From positions 248,001 to 312,000 of the forward strand of contig NZ_CP011541.1 in the NCBI RefSeq assembly GCF_001021025.1: 64,000 bases of DNA. The letters run 5' to 3'. Under the pieces are notes generated by a model, which saw only the letters and a program-made list of their open reading frames with translations, made no database searches and was not told the DNA's origin. Positions 29,420 to 38,398 of this stretch are shown here, one piece after another (position 1 is the stretch's first letter; each line of letters begins with the position of its first letter). This stretch comes from Corynebacterium epidermidicanis (GTDB taxonomy: Bacteria; Actinomycetota; Actinomycetes; Mycobacteriales; Mycobacteriaceae). Position numbers and translations under genes: made by a program.

Positions 29420-30325
29420 TTACGCGGCAGTCACATGAATGAGTGTCGCGGAAGGCGCGCACCACAAGCGAAACGGGACATACTTCGACGTGCCGAGACC
29501 ATTGCTGACGTGCATCCACATCTTCCCGAAGCGGTGCAATCCGGAGGCGCGTTTGCGGTCGATCCCACAGTTGGTGACGATGGTCCGCTCGCCCGGCAGG
29601 CACAACTGTCCACCATGTGTGTGCCCAGATAGCGAGAGCTGGTAGCCGTCGGCTTCAAAGGAAGCGAGTACTCGCGGCTCGGGGGAGTGGGTGAGGGCGA
29701 GCGAGAGGTCCGCGTCAGCGTTCGGGGCACCTGAGATAAGGGAGTAGTCGTCGAGGTCGTGGTGGGGGTCGTCGACACCGGCGGCAGCAATCCGCACATC
29801 TCCAACCTTGAACTCGACGCGCTTGTGGGTGGCGTCGTGCCAGCCGCGTTCGATGAAGGCGGCGCGCATGCCCTCCCACGGCAACTTTTCCTCACTGACT
29901 TTGCGCTTTTTGCCCAAGAGATATTTGACGGGGTTGACCGGGCGTGGCCCGAAGTAGTCGTTAGTCCCAAATACAAACAGGCCGGGGCGGTGGAGGAGCG
30001 GGCTGAGTGCCTGCAAGACCGCGGGGACGGCATCGGCGGAGCCTAGGTTATCGCCAGTGTTGATGACAAGGTCCGGGTTCAGCGCATCGAGTGAGGATAC
30101 CCATGCTTGCTTTGCCCGGTGTGAAGGCAGCATATGCAGGTCAGAGATGTGCAGGATAGTAAATTCTTTGTCCACTACCCCTGGGTCCAGCACCGGCACC
30201 GTGACGTGCTTGAGTCGGAAATCGGTGAGAGAGCGGTAGCCATAAGCGGCGAGCCCCAAACCGGCTACAGAGCCGGCAGCAAGAGCGGACAGGGAAAAGC
30301 GGACGAGTTTTGACACATCATCCAT
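29420..30325 (-). CDS. Metallophosphoesterase, membrane-anchored
   Basis: The 301-residue protein begins with an uncleaved hydrophobic segment (LVRFSLSALAAGSVAGLGLAAYGYRSL). The calcineurin-like motifs follow in order: ILHISDLHMLP (about 55-65), DLVINTGDNLGS, FVFGTNDYFGPR, LALTHSPEP and LSGHTHGGQLCLP. The third motif reads GTNDY where GNHE is usual, a substitution also known in the YkuE-like branch. It probably hydrolyses phosphodiesters at the membrane or outside the cell; the substrate is unknown. It is divergent from the YqeY-like gene with a 26-base spacer. Confidence 0.85.
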   Translation of the reverse strand: MDDVSKLVRFSLSALAAGSVAGLGLAAYGYRSLTDFRLKHVTVPVLDPGVVDKEFTILHISDLHMLPSHRAKQAWVSSLDALNPDLVINTGDNLGSADAVPAVLQALSPLLHRPGLFVFGTNDYFGPRPVNPVKYLLGKKRKVSEEKLPWEGMRAAFIERGWHDATHKRVEFKVGDVRIAAAGVDDPHHDLDDYSLISGAPNADADLSLALTHSPEPRVLASFEADGYQLSLSGHTHGGQLCLPGERTIVTNCGIDRKRASGLHRFGKMWMHVSNGLGTSKYVPFRLWCAPSATLIHVTAA

Positions 30326-30351
30326 GGTAGACGGTGCGTATCCTGGAAACC

Positions 30352-30801
30352 ATGAGTGACCTCAAGAACCAAATTCGAGCCGATCTAAAAGAAGCCATGA
30401 AAGCCCGTGAGAAGGAGCGCACCGCCACCCTGCGGATGCTGCTGGCTGCTATTCAAACGGAGGAAGTTTCCGGAACGAAGCATGAGGCAAGCGATGCGGA
30501 CATCGTGAAGCTGATCGCGCGGGAAATCAAGAAGCGCAACGAGTCTGCGGAGGTCTATGCAGCCAACGGACGCCAGGAGCTTGCGGACACAGAACTCGCC
30601 GAGGCCAAAATCCTCGCGGACTATCAGCCAAAGCAACTCAGCGACGATGAACTCGCTAGCCTCGTCCATTCAGCAATCGCAGAGGCGGGTCCGGAAGCGA
30701 AGATGGGCCCTGTCATGCAGCTAGCGACTCAGGCTGCAGCGGGCAGGGTGGACGGCAAACGCTTATCGACGGCCGTCCGCAACGCCCTAGCGGCGCAATA
30801 A
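30352..30801 (+). CDS. GatB/YqeY domain protein
   Basis: The 149-residue protein is a stand-alone YqeY: KNQIRADLKEAMKAREKERTATLRMLLAAI at the N terminus, KKRNESAEVYAANGRQELADTE in the middle, and the C-terminal MGPVMQLATQAAAGRVDGKRLSTAVRNAL helix bundle that resembles the tail of GatB. Its role, possibly tRNA-related, is not established. The ATG at 30352 has TATCCT exactly seven bases before it, the leaderless pattern. An in-frame GTG at 30334 overlaps that promoter and is therefore unlikely. It converges on the penicillin-binding protein, with stops 2 bases apart. Confidence 0.85.
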   Translation: MSDLKNQIRADLKEAMKAREKERTATLRMLLAAIQTEEVSGTKHEASDADIVKLIAREIKKRNESAEVYAANGRQELADTELAEAKILADYQPKQLSDDELASLVHSAIAEAGPEAKMGPVMQLATQAAAGRVDGKRLSTAVRNALAAQ

Positions 30802-30803
30802 CT

Positions 30804-33179
30804 CTATAAGCCGTTTTGGCGAAGCAAGTTTTGAATAATTGCTCCTAGATCGGGTGGCGAGTCCGGAGTAGCCGGCTCCTCCTCGTAGGTTTGGGACGGA
30901 ACTACCACGGGCGCCGGCCGCTGCGAACCATCGGAAATCTGCAGCGTGACCGGCGGGTTTGCCCCTTGTAGATTGTCGAACCGGGCTGAAACTACCGTGC
31001 CTCGGTTGTAGGCAGGGCCGGGAACAGATTCAATTTTCACCTGGTGGCCGCGGGACTCCAGGAGTTGCTTTGCGGTGGCTTGAGGCTTGCCCACCACTTC
31101 GTCGATAAGCGCTTGTGTCTTGCCCTTGACCTGCTCAGGGGCGGCTTTACCGAGAGACCCGCTGGCTGCACCTGGGGTGTTGCGGGCGACATCGAACCAG
31201 GCGCGAGCCGGCTCCATACCGCCATAGAGGTTGCCATTGGCACATTGGCGCAGCGGGGACGTGCACAGTGAGGCGGTGGTGGTGCCGTCGTTGTAGACGT
31301 ACGGCGCGGCTGCGAAATTTGAGTTGAAGCCGAGGAAAGCAGCAGATTGATGAGACTCGGTCGTGCCAGTCTTGGCCGCGGTTGGTGCCGACCAACCAGC
31401 GGCACGGGCAGCGTCGGAGGCCGTACCATTCTTGACATCATCAGAGAGGGCTTCGCCCAGGGCGGTAGCTACTTTGGCGTCGACAGCCTGCTCGCACGGT
31501 GTGTGTTTGACCTCGACTTTTTGGCCAAAACGATCGGTGACTGACTCGATCGGGTTTGGCTCACACCACATGCCTTCGGACGCGATCGTGGCGCCCACGT
31601 TGGATAGCTGCAGAGGATTTACGGCCATTGGTCCCAAAGTGAAGGAGCCCATATTGTGGTCCTTGACGTATTGGGCGATCGACGCCTGGCCGTCGAAGCT
31701 GCCCTCATCGGTGTAGTCTCGCAGCCCAAGGCGCACTGCCATGTCGACGGCCGCTGGAACCCCGGTCTGCTCGATGAGCTTCACGAAAGTGGTGTTGGGG
31801 GATTGCGCCAACGCCTGCTTCAGTGACATTTGCGGGCGATACACTCCGGCGTTCTCCACGCAGTAGGCGTCAGCTGGGCAGTTTTCGGCTCCGCCGTGGC
31901 CCATGCCACGCATCTCCACCCGGCGAGGAACATCAAGGACAGTTTCGATTCCCATCCCTTGTTCGATAGCGGCGGCCGCCGTGAAAATCTTAAAAACAGA
32001 GCCGGCGCCATTGCCGGATCGAGAAGCGGGCTGGGCGAGCACGGTTTCGCTGGCCTCGGGGTTGAGGCCGTAGGTTCGTGAGGATGTCATCGCCAAAATT
32101 CGACGAGAGTCCTTCCCCGGCTGCACCACGTTGAGCACTTCGGCCACGCCGGTAGCTTGCGGGTTAGCTTGACGCGTAACCGCGTTGTGTGCAGCCTCTT
32201 GAACTGACGGATCTAAGGTTGTCTTGACGGTCAGGCCGCCATGTGTGAGCTGTTCCTTCGATACGCCGTGTCCTTGGAGATACTTAATGGCGTAGTCGCA
32301 GAAGAAGCCATTGTTGCCTGCCGAAATACAGCCGTTGGGCAGTCGCTTCGGCTGGTCGAGCACCCCAAGAGGTTTCGTCTTGAATTGGGCGGCTTGCTCG
32401 GCAGTTAAATGCTGGGACACCACCATCGCATCGAGTACCTGGTTGCGGCGTTCCAACATTCCGTTTGGATTGGTGTACGGGTTCAATGCCGAAGACGATT
32501 GCAGGATGCCTGCCAGCATGGCTGCCTGATCGACGCTGAGGTCAGCTGCAGAAACGCCAAAATAGGTGGAAGCCGCAGCTTGGATACCGAAAGCACCGTT
32601 GCCATAAGGGACAATATTTAGGTAGCGGGTGAGAATTTCGTCCTTGGAAAGGTGCTTTTCCAAATCGGAGGCCATCCGCATTTCGCGAAGTTTGCGAGCC
32701 GCTGAAGTCTCAATAGCAGCCGCTTGTTCTTCCTCGTTTTGTGCGTCAACAAGGTAAAGATAGTTCTTTACATATTGCTGATTCAGTGTCGAAGCGCCCT
32801 GGGAAACACCCCCGGAGGTGACGTTAGCGACCATCGCACGTGCCGTGCCACGCCAATCCACGCCGTCGTGTTCGTAGAAACGGCGATCCTCGATGGAGAC
32901 GATAGCTTGCTTCATGACGTCGGCAATTTGCTCCGATTTAACGTCTAGGCGGTATTGGTCATACACCCAGGCAATCGGCTTGCCTTGACTGTCGGTAATG
33001 GTGGTGACACCAGGGGAAACACCATCAGTCAGGTCAGTGAGATCCGACTCCATTGTGCGTTCGGTTTGTGCGATTGCAACACCGGACAAACTCGCGACAG
33101 GAGCAAGGGCGGCAGCACTGACTATGCCGGCGGCGATAACCGCGGCAAGCGCTTTAAGCGATGATTGGAACTTAGGCAC
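30804..33179 (-). CDS. ponA: Class A penicillin-binding protein with PASTA domain (PonA2 type)
   Basis: A bifunctional enzyme that polymerises and cross-links peptidoglycan outside the membrane. After the N-terminal helix (ALAAVIAAGIVSAAALAPVA) comes the glycosyltransferase 51 domain, with its catalytic Glu in SIEDRRFYEHDGVDW and QGASTLNQQYVKN. The transpeptidase domain has SVFK (catalytic Ser), SPNTTF and KTGTT. A single PASTA domain and a Pro-rich tail end it. The open frame continues upstream to 33326, but the GTG at 33179 has TAGGGT seven bases ahead and gives a 791-residue protein with a proper signal anchor. It is divergent from whcA, as ponA2 and whiB4 are in mycobacteria. Confidence 0.9.
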   Translation of the reverse strand: MPKFQSSLKALAAVIAAGIVSAAALAPVASLSGVAIAQTERTMESDLTDLTDGVSPGVTTITDSQGKPIAWVYDQYRLDVKSEQIADVMKQAIVSIEDRRFYEHDGVDWRGTARAMVANVTSGGVSQGASTLNQQYVKNYLYLVDAQNEEEQAAAIETSAARKLREMRMASDLEKHLSKDEILTRYLNIVPYGNGAFGIQAAASTYFGVSAADLSVDQAAMLAGILQSSSALNPYTNPNGMLERRNQVLDAMVVSQHLTAEQAAQFKTKPLGVLDQPKRLPNGCISAGNNGFFCDYAIKYLQGHGVSKEQLTHGGLTVKTTLDPSVQEAAHNAVTRQANPQATGVAEVLNVVQPGKDSRRILAMTSSRTYGLNPEASETVLAQPASRSGNGAGSVFKIFTAAAAIEQGMGIETVLDVPRRVEMRGMGHGGAENCPADAYCVENAGVYRPQMSLKQALAQSPNTTFVKLIEQTGVPAAVDMAVRLGLRDYTDEGSFDGQASIAQYVKDHNMGSFTLGPMAVNPLQLSNVGATIASEGMWCEPNPIESVTDRFGQKVEVKHTPCEQAVDAKVATALGEALSDDVKNGTASDAARAAGWSAPTAAKTGTTESHQSAAFLGFNSNFAAAPYVYNDGTTTASLCTSPLRQCANGNLYGGMEPARAWFDVARNTPGAASGSLGKAAPEQVKGKTQALIDEVVGKPQATAKQLLESRGHQVKIESVPGPAYNRGTVVSARFDNLQGANPPVTLQISDGSQRPAPVVVPSQTYEEEPATPDSPPDLGAIIQNLLRQNGL

Positions 33180-33253
33180 GCTATATACCCTACGCAATAT
33201 CTCCCAGTTGTCAGTCCCCCATTTGTGTGACGCATTCGACAATGTGCAAAGTG

Positions 33254-33269
33254 TGTGAATACACTTACA
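33254..33269. promoter_or_regulatory. Possible GlxR box between ponA and whcA
   Basis: TGTGAATACACTTACA fits nine of the ten arm positions of the GlxR/CRP consensus TGTGANNTANNTCACA; the central TA is not matched. It lies in the 134-base spacer of the divergent pair, about 45 bases before whcA. This is a pattern match only. Confidence 0.3.
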
Positions 33270-33313
33270 GCTGTTAGTGAGAGTTATCTCGACCAAAGGG
33301 AGGCCAGGAAGCC

Positions 33314-33622
33314 GTGACCGCATCACTCTTAAATGAGAAGCAGTTGGTAGAACGAGGCGAATGGGTCACCTTGGCAAAATGCCGCGATGGGGATCCGGAC
33401 GCGCTATTTGTCCGCGGAGCAGCACAGCGTCGAGCGGCAGCCATTTGTCGGCATTGCCCAGTTATGCTGCAGTGTCGGGCAGATGCACTGGATAACCGTG
33501 TGGAGTTCGGGGTCTGGGGAGGGCTGACTGAGCGGCAACGTCGAGCACTCTTGCGCAAGAACCCCCATGTGACTTCCTGGGCAGAATATTTGGCTAATGG
33601 TGGGGAACTGGTCGGAATCTAA
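33314..33622 (+). CDS. whcA: WhiB-family iron-sulfur regulator WhcA (WhiB4-like)
   Basis: The 102-residue protein carries the four WhiB cysteines, Cys23, Cys45, Cys48 and Cys54 (CRHCPVMLQC), which hold a 4Fe-4S cluster. The turn GVWGG (66-70) and the basic segment TERQRRALLRKN follow. The pairing with a ponA2-type gene identifies it as the WhiB4 / C. glutamicum WhcA member, which acts as a negative regulator of oxidative-stress genes in C. glutamicum. GTG 33314 has GGGAGG about 12 bases ahead. A second possible start is not obvious. Confidence 0.88.
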   Translation: MTASLLNEKQLVERGEWVTLAKCRDGDPDALFVRGAAQRRAAAICRHCPVMLQCRADALDNRVEFGVWGGLTERQRRALLRKNPHVTSWAEYLANGGELVGI

Positions 33623-33636
33623 CTAAGCTAGATTTC

Positions 33637-33792
33637 ATGAAAACTTGGGAATATGCATCTGTGCCACTCTTGACGCACGCGACCAAACAAATCCTGGACA
33701 CCTGGGGTGAGGATGGCTGGGAGCTCGTATCTGTAGTTCCTGGCGCTAATTCGGAGCAACTCGTTGCGTTCATGAAGCGGGAAAAGCAATGA
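33637..33792 (+). CDS. Conserved-type small protein, 51 residues (DUF4177-like)
   Basis: The frame begins MKTWEYASVPLLTHATK, continues with ILDTWGEDGWELVSVVPG and ends AFMKREKQ. The WEY...GWELVSVVP pattern is that of DUF4177 mini-proteins. Its ATG stands seven bases after TAAGCT, fitting a leaderless mRNA, and its stop overlaps the RidA start (ATGA). A small gene at this place, between a WhiB gene and a RidA gene, also occurs in mycobacteria. Function is unknown. Confidence 0.8.
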   Translation: MKTWEYASVPLLTHATKQILDTWGEDGWELVSVVPGANSEQLVAFMKREKQ

Positions 33793-34244
33793 TTAGCAAT
33801 CGATTAGCCGAACTGGGCATTGAACTTCCGGGCGTCGCTAAGCCGGTTGCGGCCTACGTGCCGGCGCTGGCAGTCGGCAACCAGGTGTGGACCTCAGGGC
33901 AGCTGCCGATCGTTAAAGGCAACCTGGAAGTGACTGGGAAAGTCGGCTGGGATGTCTCCACGGAGGTCGCCTACGACCTTGCTCGCACTGCTGCGCTCAA
34001 CGCGCTCGCGGCTATTGACGCGGTTGCTGGGATCGACAACGTCACGCGGGTTCTCAAAGTTACCGGCTATGTGGCTAGCGCGGACGGATATACCGATCAG
34101 CCGAAGGTAGTCAACGGTGCATCTGAACTGCTTGGAGAAATTTTTGGCGAGCGGGGAACCCATGTGCGCTCAGCCGTAGGTGTTGCCGAACTGCCACTTG
34201 GCGCGCCGGTGGAAATTGAGATTGTGGTTGAGATCGCCAGCTGA
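33789..34244 (+). CDS. RidA family protein
   Basis: RidA proteins deaminate reactive enamine/imine intermediates made by PLP enzymes. These 151 residues belong to the YjgF-like subgroup: VGNQVWTSGQLPIVKGNLEVTGKVG at 30-55, LNALAAIDAVAGIDNVTRVLKVTGYVAS, and the C-terminal RSAVGVAELPLGAPVEIEIVVEI with the conserved Arg that binds the carboxylate. The ATG overlaps the stop of the preceding small gene, so both are made from one mRNA. Confidence 0.9.
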   Translation: MISNRLAELGIELPGVAKPVAAYVPALAVGNQVWTSGQLPIVKGNLEVTGKVGWDVSTEVAYDLARTAALNALAAIDAVAGIDNVTRVLKVTGYVASADGYTDQPKVVNGASELLGEIFGERGTHVRSAVGVAELPLGAPVEIEIVVEIAS

Positions 34245-34285
34245 GGATCGCAACTTCCTGCCCATTAAAGGATAAGATTGTGACT

Positions 34286-35098
34286 ATGGAGCACCCTGCT
34301 TACAGTCAGTTACGTCCAGTTACCGAATCCGCGGCCGTCGTGCTTTGCCCAAACCCCGGGTACAGTTCGCTTGAAGGCACCAATTCGTGGATCATTCGCG
34401 GACCCGAGGACACCGTGGCGGTTGTCATCGATCCGGGCCCAGAGGACGAAGGCCACCTCAACGTTCTGCAGCAAAAGGCAGGACATGTCACGTTGACTCT
34501 TATCACTCACCGTCACCACGACCACGCCGATTCCATTGATCGATTCCGCCAGCTCACCGGCGCACCAGTACGTGGCTTCGATGCCACCTACTGCCGAGGC
34601 GGGGAAAAGCTGGTAGACGGCGAAATCATCACCCTCGATGGCCTCTCCCCGCAAATCGAGGTCGTTCACACGCCGGGCCACACTAGCGACTCTGTGTGCT
34701 TCTTCATCTGGAGCGGTGAGGCTGGAAAATCCACCCTCGAAGGCATCATCACCGGAGACACCATCGCCGGACGGCACACCACCATGATTTCCGAGACCGA
34801 CGGCGACCTCGGAGCTTACCTCGAATCCCTGCGCCTCCTGGAAGATCGTGGCGCAGGCATCCCGATGCTCCCAGCTCACGGGCCAGAGCACGGTGACACC
34901 GCCGAATTGGCAGCCAAGTACATCGAGCGCCGCGAGCATCGCCTGGAGCAGGTCAAACAAGCCCGCCGCAAGCTTGGCGACGACGTCTCCATCGAGCAAC
35001 TCGTCGACGAAATCTACACCGATGTAGATCCCGTTCTGCGGGGCGCTGCTGCGCAGTCCACACGCGTGACCGTGCGGTACCTGGATTCGCTGGGATAG
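34286..35098 (+). CDS. MBL-fold metallohydrolase (LACTB2/RNase Z-like)
   Basis: The 270-residue protein contains the zinc motif LITHRHHDHADSI, then VVHTPGHTSDSVCFF, GIITGDTIAG and LPAHGPEH, all in the order of the metallo-beta-lactamase fold. A C-terminal helical part with QVKQARRKL and a winged-helix-like stretch resembles the LACTB2 group, whose members act on RNA. I take the ATG at 34286 because TAAGAT lies exactly seven bases before it; the GTG at 34280 overlaps that element. It is convergent with glxR and shares a strong terminator with it. Confidence 0.85.
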   Translation: MEHPAYSQLRPVTESAAVVLCPNPGYSSLEGTNSWIIRGPEDTVAVVIDPGPEDEGHLNVLQQKAGHVTLTLITHRHHDHADSIDRFRQLTGAPVRGFDATYCRGGEKLVDGEIITLDGLSPQIEVVHTPGHTSDSVCFFIWSGEAGKSTLEGIITGDTIAGRHTTMISETDGDLGAYLESLRLLEDRGAGIPMLPAHGPEHGDTAELAAKYIERREHRLEQVKQARRKLGDDVSIEQLVDEIYTDVDPVLRGAAAQSTRVTVRYLDSLG

Positions 35099-35146
35099 GG
35101 GCTAGGCGCTCTCATGCGCCGAACCCAGATGCATGGGTTAGTAAAC

Positions 35147-35183
35147 AGCCCGGGTCTTAGTTCACTGAACTAAGACCCGGGCT
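35147..35183. terminator. Bidirectional terminator between the MBL gene and glxR
   Basis: AGCCCGGGTCTTAGTTC and GAACTAAGACCCGGGCT make a perfect 17-bp stem with the loop ACT. It lies 49 bases after one stop and 21 after the other, and can serve both strands. Confidence 0.9.
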
Positions 35184-35204
35184 CCTTGCTTTCGGCAGTG
35201 ACGC

Positions 35205-35888
35205 TTAACGTGCGCGCTTGGCCAGGTGTTCTGCGTCCGAGATGAGGACGGACTTGCCTTCCAAGCGGATCCAGCCGCGCTGTGCGAAGGTGGCGAGCGC
35301 CTTGTTTACCGTCTCGCGGGATGCGCCGACGAGCTGCGCGATTTCTTCCTGAGTGAGGTCATGGTTCACGCGCAGGGCGTTGCCCTCCTGGGAACCGAAG
35401 CGGTTAGCCAGTTGTAGCAGGGTCTTTGCCACGCGACCTGGCACGTCGGTGAAGATCAAGTCGGCCAGTGAGGCATTGGTGCGACGCAGACGACGTGCGA
35501 GGACGCGGAGCAGCTGCTCGGAGATCTCAGGATGATCGGAGATCCATTGGCGCAGCATTTCTGAGTTCATAGTGGCGGCTTGCACTTCGGTCACGCATAC
35601 TGCGGAGGAAGTGCGGGGGCCTGGGTCGAAGATGGACAGCTCGCCGAACATGTCGGATGGTCCCATTACTGTCAACAGGTTTTCGCGTCCGTCGTTAGCG
35701 TGGCGTGCGAGCTTCACCTTGCCTGAGGTGATGATGTACAGGCGATCGCCTGGTTCGCCTTCCTCAAAGATGGTGGTGCCTCGCGGGAAACGCACGGTTT
35801 CTAGGTCGCGAATGAGGTTGTTAACAGCGATTGGATCTACACCCTGGAAGATCCCTGCTCGGGATAGGATGTCGTGTACGCCTTCCAA
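35205..35888 (-). CDS. glxR: cAMP-responsive global regulator GlxR (CRP/FNR family)
   Basis: GlxR is the main cAMP-dependent regulator of carbon metabolism in corynebacteria. The protein has the cyclic-nucleotide domain ([40 protein letters not shown] with the cAMP-binding Glu, Arg and Ser) and the C-terminal helix-turn-helix [21 protein letters not shown]. It is nearly identical to C. glutamicum GlxR. The frame is open to 35915, but the TTG at 35888 has AAGGAGAAG eight bases upstream and gives 227 residues, the length of the C. glutamicum protein, so I choose TTG. Its ligand would come from the adenylate cyclase at 55196-56722. Confidence 0.96.
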   Translation of the reverse strand: MEGVHDILSRAGIFQGVDPIAVNNLIRDLETVRFPRGTTIFEEGEPGDRLYIITSGKVKLARHANDGRENLLTVMGPSDMFGELSIFDPGPRTSSAVCVTEVQAATMNSEMLRQWISDHPEISEQLLRVLARRLRRTNASLADLIFTDVPGRVAKTLLQLANRFGSQEGNALRVNHDLTQEEIAQLVGASRETVNKALATFAQRGWIRLEGKSVLISDAEHLAKRAR

Positions 35889-36106
35889 ATCACTTCTCCT
35901 TGTGAAACGAAACAAAATCGGAAATATAACCGTTCAAATGCGGCGTGCACAGTTCACAATCCGTTAGCAAGCAACTGCGCGATCAGCTAGGCCGCACCCT
36001 TAAAGACTCTACATGGGTTTAGAATCAATTGGGGCGAAATGCTGTGATATGTGCAACTTGGCTCGGCTAATGTGAGCAAATTTTTGAATGAAATGGCTTA
36101 CAAACC

Positions 36107-36244
36107 CTAGTTTTCTGCTTCAACGTCAGGCGCACCCTGCGCTGGGGTAGACCGGTGTCGGGTGGAAAAGGCCTCAAACTTTTCCATTTGGATGGCGAAA
36201 ATAGCCAGGACGACGGGGGTCAGCACAGAGAAGAAGATGCTCAT
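36107..36244 (-). CDS. Small membrane peptide, 45 residues
   Basis: The frame starts MSIFFSVLTPVVLAIFAIQM, a single membrane helix, followed by a basic and then acidic tail ending in DVEAEN. TATATT lies exactly seven bases before the ATG (leaderless pattern), and GGGAG in between can also act as a ribosome site. C. glutamicum has a small uncharacterised gene at the same place between glxR and nth. Conservation would need a database search; function unknown. Confidence 0.6.
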   Translation of the reverse strand: MSIFFSVLTPVVLAIFAIQMEKFEAFSTRHRSTPAQGAPDVEAEN

Positions 36245-36287
36245 TACTCCCAATATACTTAAAGCCTAATTTCTCCTCGCGCCTAAA

Positions 36288-37085
36288 GTGGAAAACATGA
36301 AGAATTGGACAGCGGAAACTCCGCTGGGGAAGAAACGTCGAGCGCGCAGGATCAATCGTGACTTGGCGCTGGCATATCCGCAGGCTCGGGCGGAGTTGGA
36401 CTTCACCTCGCCACTGGAACTCTTGGTGGCTACGGTGCTTTCTGCCCAAACAACCGACGTTCGGGTTAACCAGGTAACCCCACAGCTTTTTCGGCGCTAT
36501 CCAACGGCGCAGGCATATGCGGATGCGGTCCCCGAGGAGCTCGATGCCCTCATCAGGCCGACGGGGTTTTATCGCAATAAGGCCACCGCGCTACGTGGGT
36601 TAGGTGAGGTGCTGGTCACGGAATACGGAGGCCAGGTTCCGGCCAAACTTGAAGATCTCGTTAAACTGCCAGGCGTCGGACGCAAGACTGCAAACGTGGT
36701 GCTCGGGAATGCCTTCGGTGTGCCTGGGCTCACCGTGGACACCCATTTTGGGCGTCTGGTGCGTCGGCTAGGGCTTAGCGACGCCACCGACCCAGTAGCC
36801 GTTGAAAAGGAAATCATGGTCCTCATTGAGCGCAAAGAGTGGACAATGTTTTCGCATCGGTTGATTTTCCATGGTCGGCGAGTGTGTCATTCTAGGCGGG
36901 CTGCTTGTGGCGCATGCTCGATCGCTAAACTGTGTCCGAATGCAGGGATAGTCGGTCCCGCTGATCCACTAGAAGCGGCAAGATTAGTCAAGGGCAGCGA
37001 GCGGCCGCACCTGCTGCAGTTGGTGGGATTGAGCGATGTCGCCAACGAGGCGGGCCTAGTAAAGAACAAGGGTACTGATGAATAA
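36288..37085 (+). CDS. nth: Endonuclease III
   Basis: Nth removes oxidised pyrimidines from DNA and cuts the abasic site. The protein has the helix-hairpin-helix [13 protein letters not shown] with the catalytic Lys, the catalytic Asp in TVDTHFGRL, and the 4Fe-4S cluster loop C-x6-C-x2-C-x5-C ([17 protein letters not shown]). At 265 residues it is somewhat longer than E. coli Nth, with a short tail. The start may be GTG 36288 or, three codons later, ATG 36297. It overlaps the next gene by 8 bases. Confidence 0.95.
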   Translation: MENMKNWTAETPLGKKRRARRINRDLALAYPQARAELDFTSPLELLVATVLSAQTTDVRVNQVTPQLFRRYPTAQAYADAVPEELDALIRPTGFYRNKATALRGLGEVLVTEYGGQVPAKLEDLVKLPGVGRKTANVVLGNAFGVPGLTVDTHFGRLVRRLGLSDATDPVAVEKEIMVLIERKEWTMFSHRLIFHGRRVCHSRRAACGACSIAKLCPNAGIVGPADPLEAARLVKGSERPHLLQLVGLSDVANEAGLVKNKGTDE

Positions 37086-37644
37086 CACAGTGAAGTGGTC
37101 GATAGCTGGCAGCGTCGTGGTGTTAGCTGTGGTGCTGGCATTGCTTCCTGGGATGCTGCGTAACACTGGGCCAGCGGGAGTGGAAGAGACGGGCGTCGAT
37201 AAGCCTGCGGTGGCGCAGGTAGATCCTCGCCCGGATTGTCCGGAAGCGGATGTGGCCGGGGTGTCCTTGGCGTGTTTGGGTGGGAAATCTGTCGGCCTGG
37301 CAGGCAAACCGACCGTAGTGAACGTGTGGGCTTGGTGGTGCGAGCCATGTCGGGCGGAGTTGCCTGTCATGGACGCTTTTGCGGCGGCTCACCCGGAGTT
37401 TTCCGTGGTGGGGGTGCATGCGGACCCGAATGCTGCAAATGGGGCGGCCATGCTGAATGACCTGCAGATCAAGCTGCCCAGCTATCAAGACAATATTGGT
37501 GTTTTCGCAGGTAAATTGGCGCTGCCGAACGTGGTTCCTATCACGCTCGTGGTGCGTCCTGACGGCACCGTGGCACGCACATTCCCGCGGACATTTTCAA
37601 CATTGGCGGAATTGGAAGCCGCGGTTAGTGAGGTGACACTCTAA
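37078..37644 (+). CDS. TlpA-like membrane-anchored thioredoxin
   Basis: The 188-residue protein has an N-terminal anchor ([21 protein letters not shown]) and a thioredoxin fold with the active site WCEPC (Cys88, Cys91) and the cis-proline in [13 protein letters not shown]. Two further cysteines (54 and 66) precede the active site, as in ResA/CcsX-like proteins. It should act outside the membrane in disulfide reduction or cytochrome c maturation. An ortholog lies between nth and a Nudix gene in mycobacteria (Rv3673c), so the synteny supports the call. Confidence 0.88.
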   Translation: MNNTVKWSIAGSVVVLAVVLALLPGMLRNTGPAGVEETGVDKPAVAQVDPRPDCPEADVAGVSLACLGGKSVGLAGKPTVVNVWAWWCEPCRAELPVMDAFAAAHPEFSVVGVHADPNAANGAAMLNDLQIKLPSYQDNIGVFAGKLALPNVVPITLVVRPDGTVARTFPRTFSTLAELEAAVSEVTL

Positions 37645-38355
37645 ATGGGAAACAATACGAGTTTGCGTCCAGAGGCGGCGCCGCTATGGATGCACCAGCT
37701 TGTCAGCCGGGCGACCGACGGTAGCCTACACAGATCCTTACCGGAGCGCAGCATGAGTGGCGCCGACATGCAGCGCCAGGCCGCGGTGCTAATTTTGCTG
37801 GCCGGGGCGGAAACCACCGCGTCGTTGCCCAATGACGCCGAGGTGCTCCTGACACACCGCACCCCACGCATGCGCTCGCATTCGGGGCAGGTGGCGTTCC
37901 CTGGGGGTCGACTGGATCCGACGGACACCAACCCCGTCGACTGCGCCCTACGGGAGGCATGGGAAGAAACCGGGCTGGACCGCCAAATGGTCACACCGCT
38001 AGCGCAGCTCGATCAGGTGCATATCCGGAGAACGGGCTACCCAGTGCATCCAGTCTTAGCGCACTGGCACACCCCCAGCCCGGTGCGGGTGGCTAGCCCG
38101 GACGAGACTGATGACGTGTTTACTGCCCCGTTGCTGTCGCTGATTGACCCGCAGAATCGATTGATGGTGGGGTGGAACGATTGGCAGGGGCCGGCGTTTA
38201 AATTCAATGACTACCTCATCTGGGGATTCACGGGCGGTCTCCTAGCCGCGGTCATCGCCTCCGCAGGCTGGGAGCAAGAATTTGACCCCACGGTTCATGA
38301 CCTCCAGGCTGAGCTGAGCAAGTCCCGGAATCAGGAAAATCAGCTGCTGCGTTAG
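37645..38355 (+). CDS. Nudix hydrolase, coenzyme A pyrophosphatase type
   Basis: The 236-residue protein contains LTHRTPRMRSHSGQVAFPGGRLDP, the upstream motif typical of CoA/NADH-type Nudix enzymes, and the Nudix box helix REAWEETGLD. The usual first Glu of the box is Asp here (DPTDTNP). It probably hydrolyses CoA or its derivatives. Its ATG follows the stop of the thioredoxin gene directly, so it belongs to the nth operon. Confidence 0.85.
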   Translation: MGNNTSLRPEAAPLWMHQLVSRATDGSLHRSLPERSMSGADMQRQAAVLILLAGAETTASLPNDAEVLLTHRTPRMRSHSGQVAFPGGRLDPTDTNPVDCALREAWEETGLDRQMVTPLAQLDQVHIRRTGYPVHPVLAHWHTPSPVRVASPDETDDVFTAPLLSLIDPQNRLMVGWNDWQGPAFKFNDYLIWGFTGGLLAAVIASAGWEQEFDPTVHDLQAELSKSRNQENQLLR

Positions 38356-38398
38356 AATAATGAGTCTTAACCAATAATCAGCCGAGGAGACCACAGGC

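Noticed and set aside
36040..36060. GlxR autoregulatory box in front of glxR (TGTGATATGTGCAACT)
   Set aside because: Only the left arm fits; the right arm has no TCACA-like sequence.
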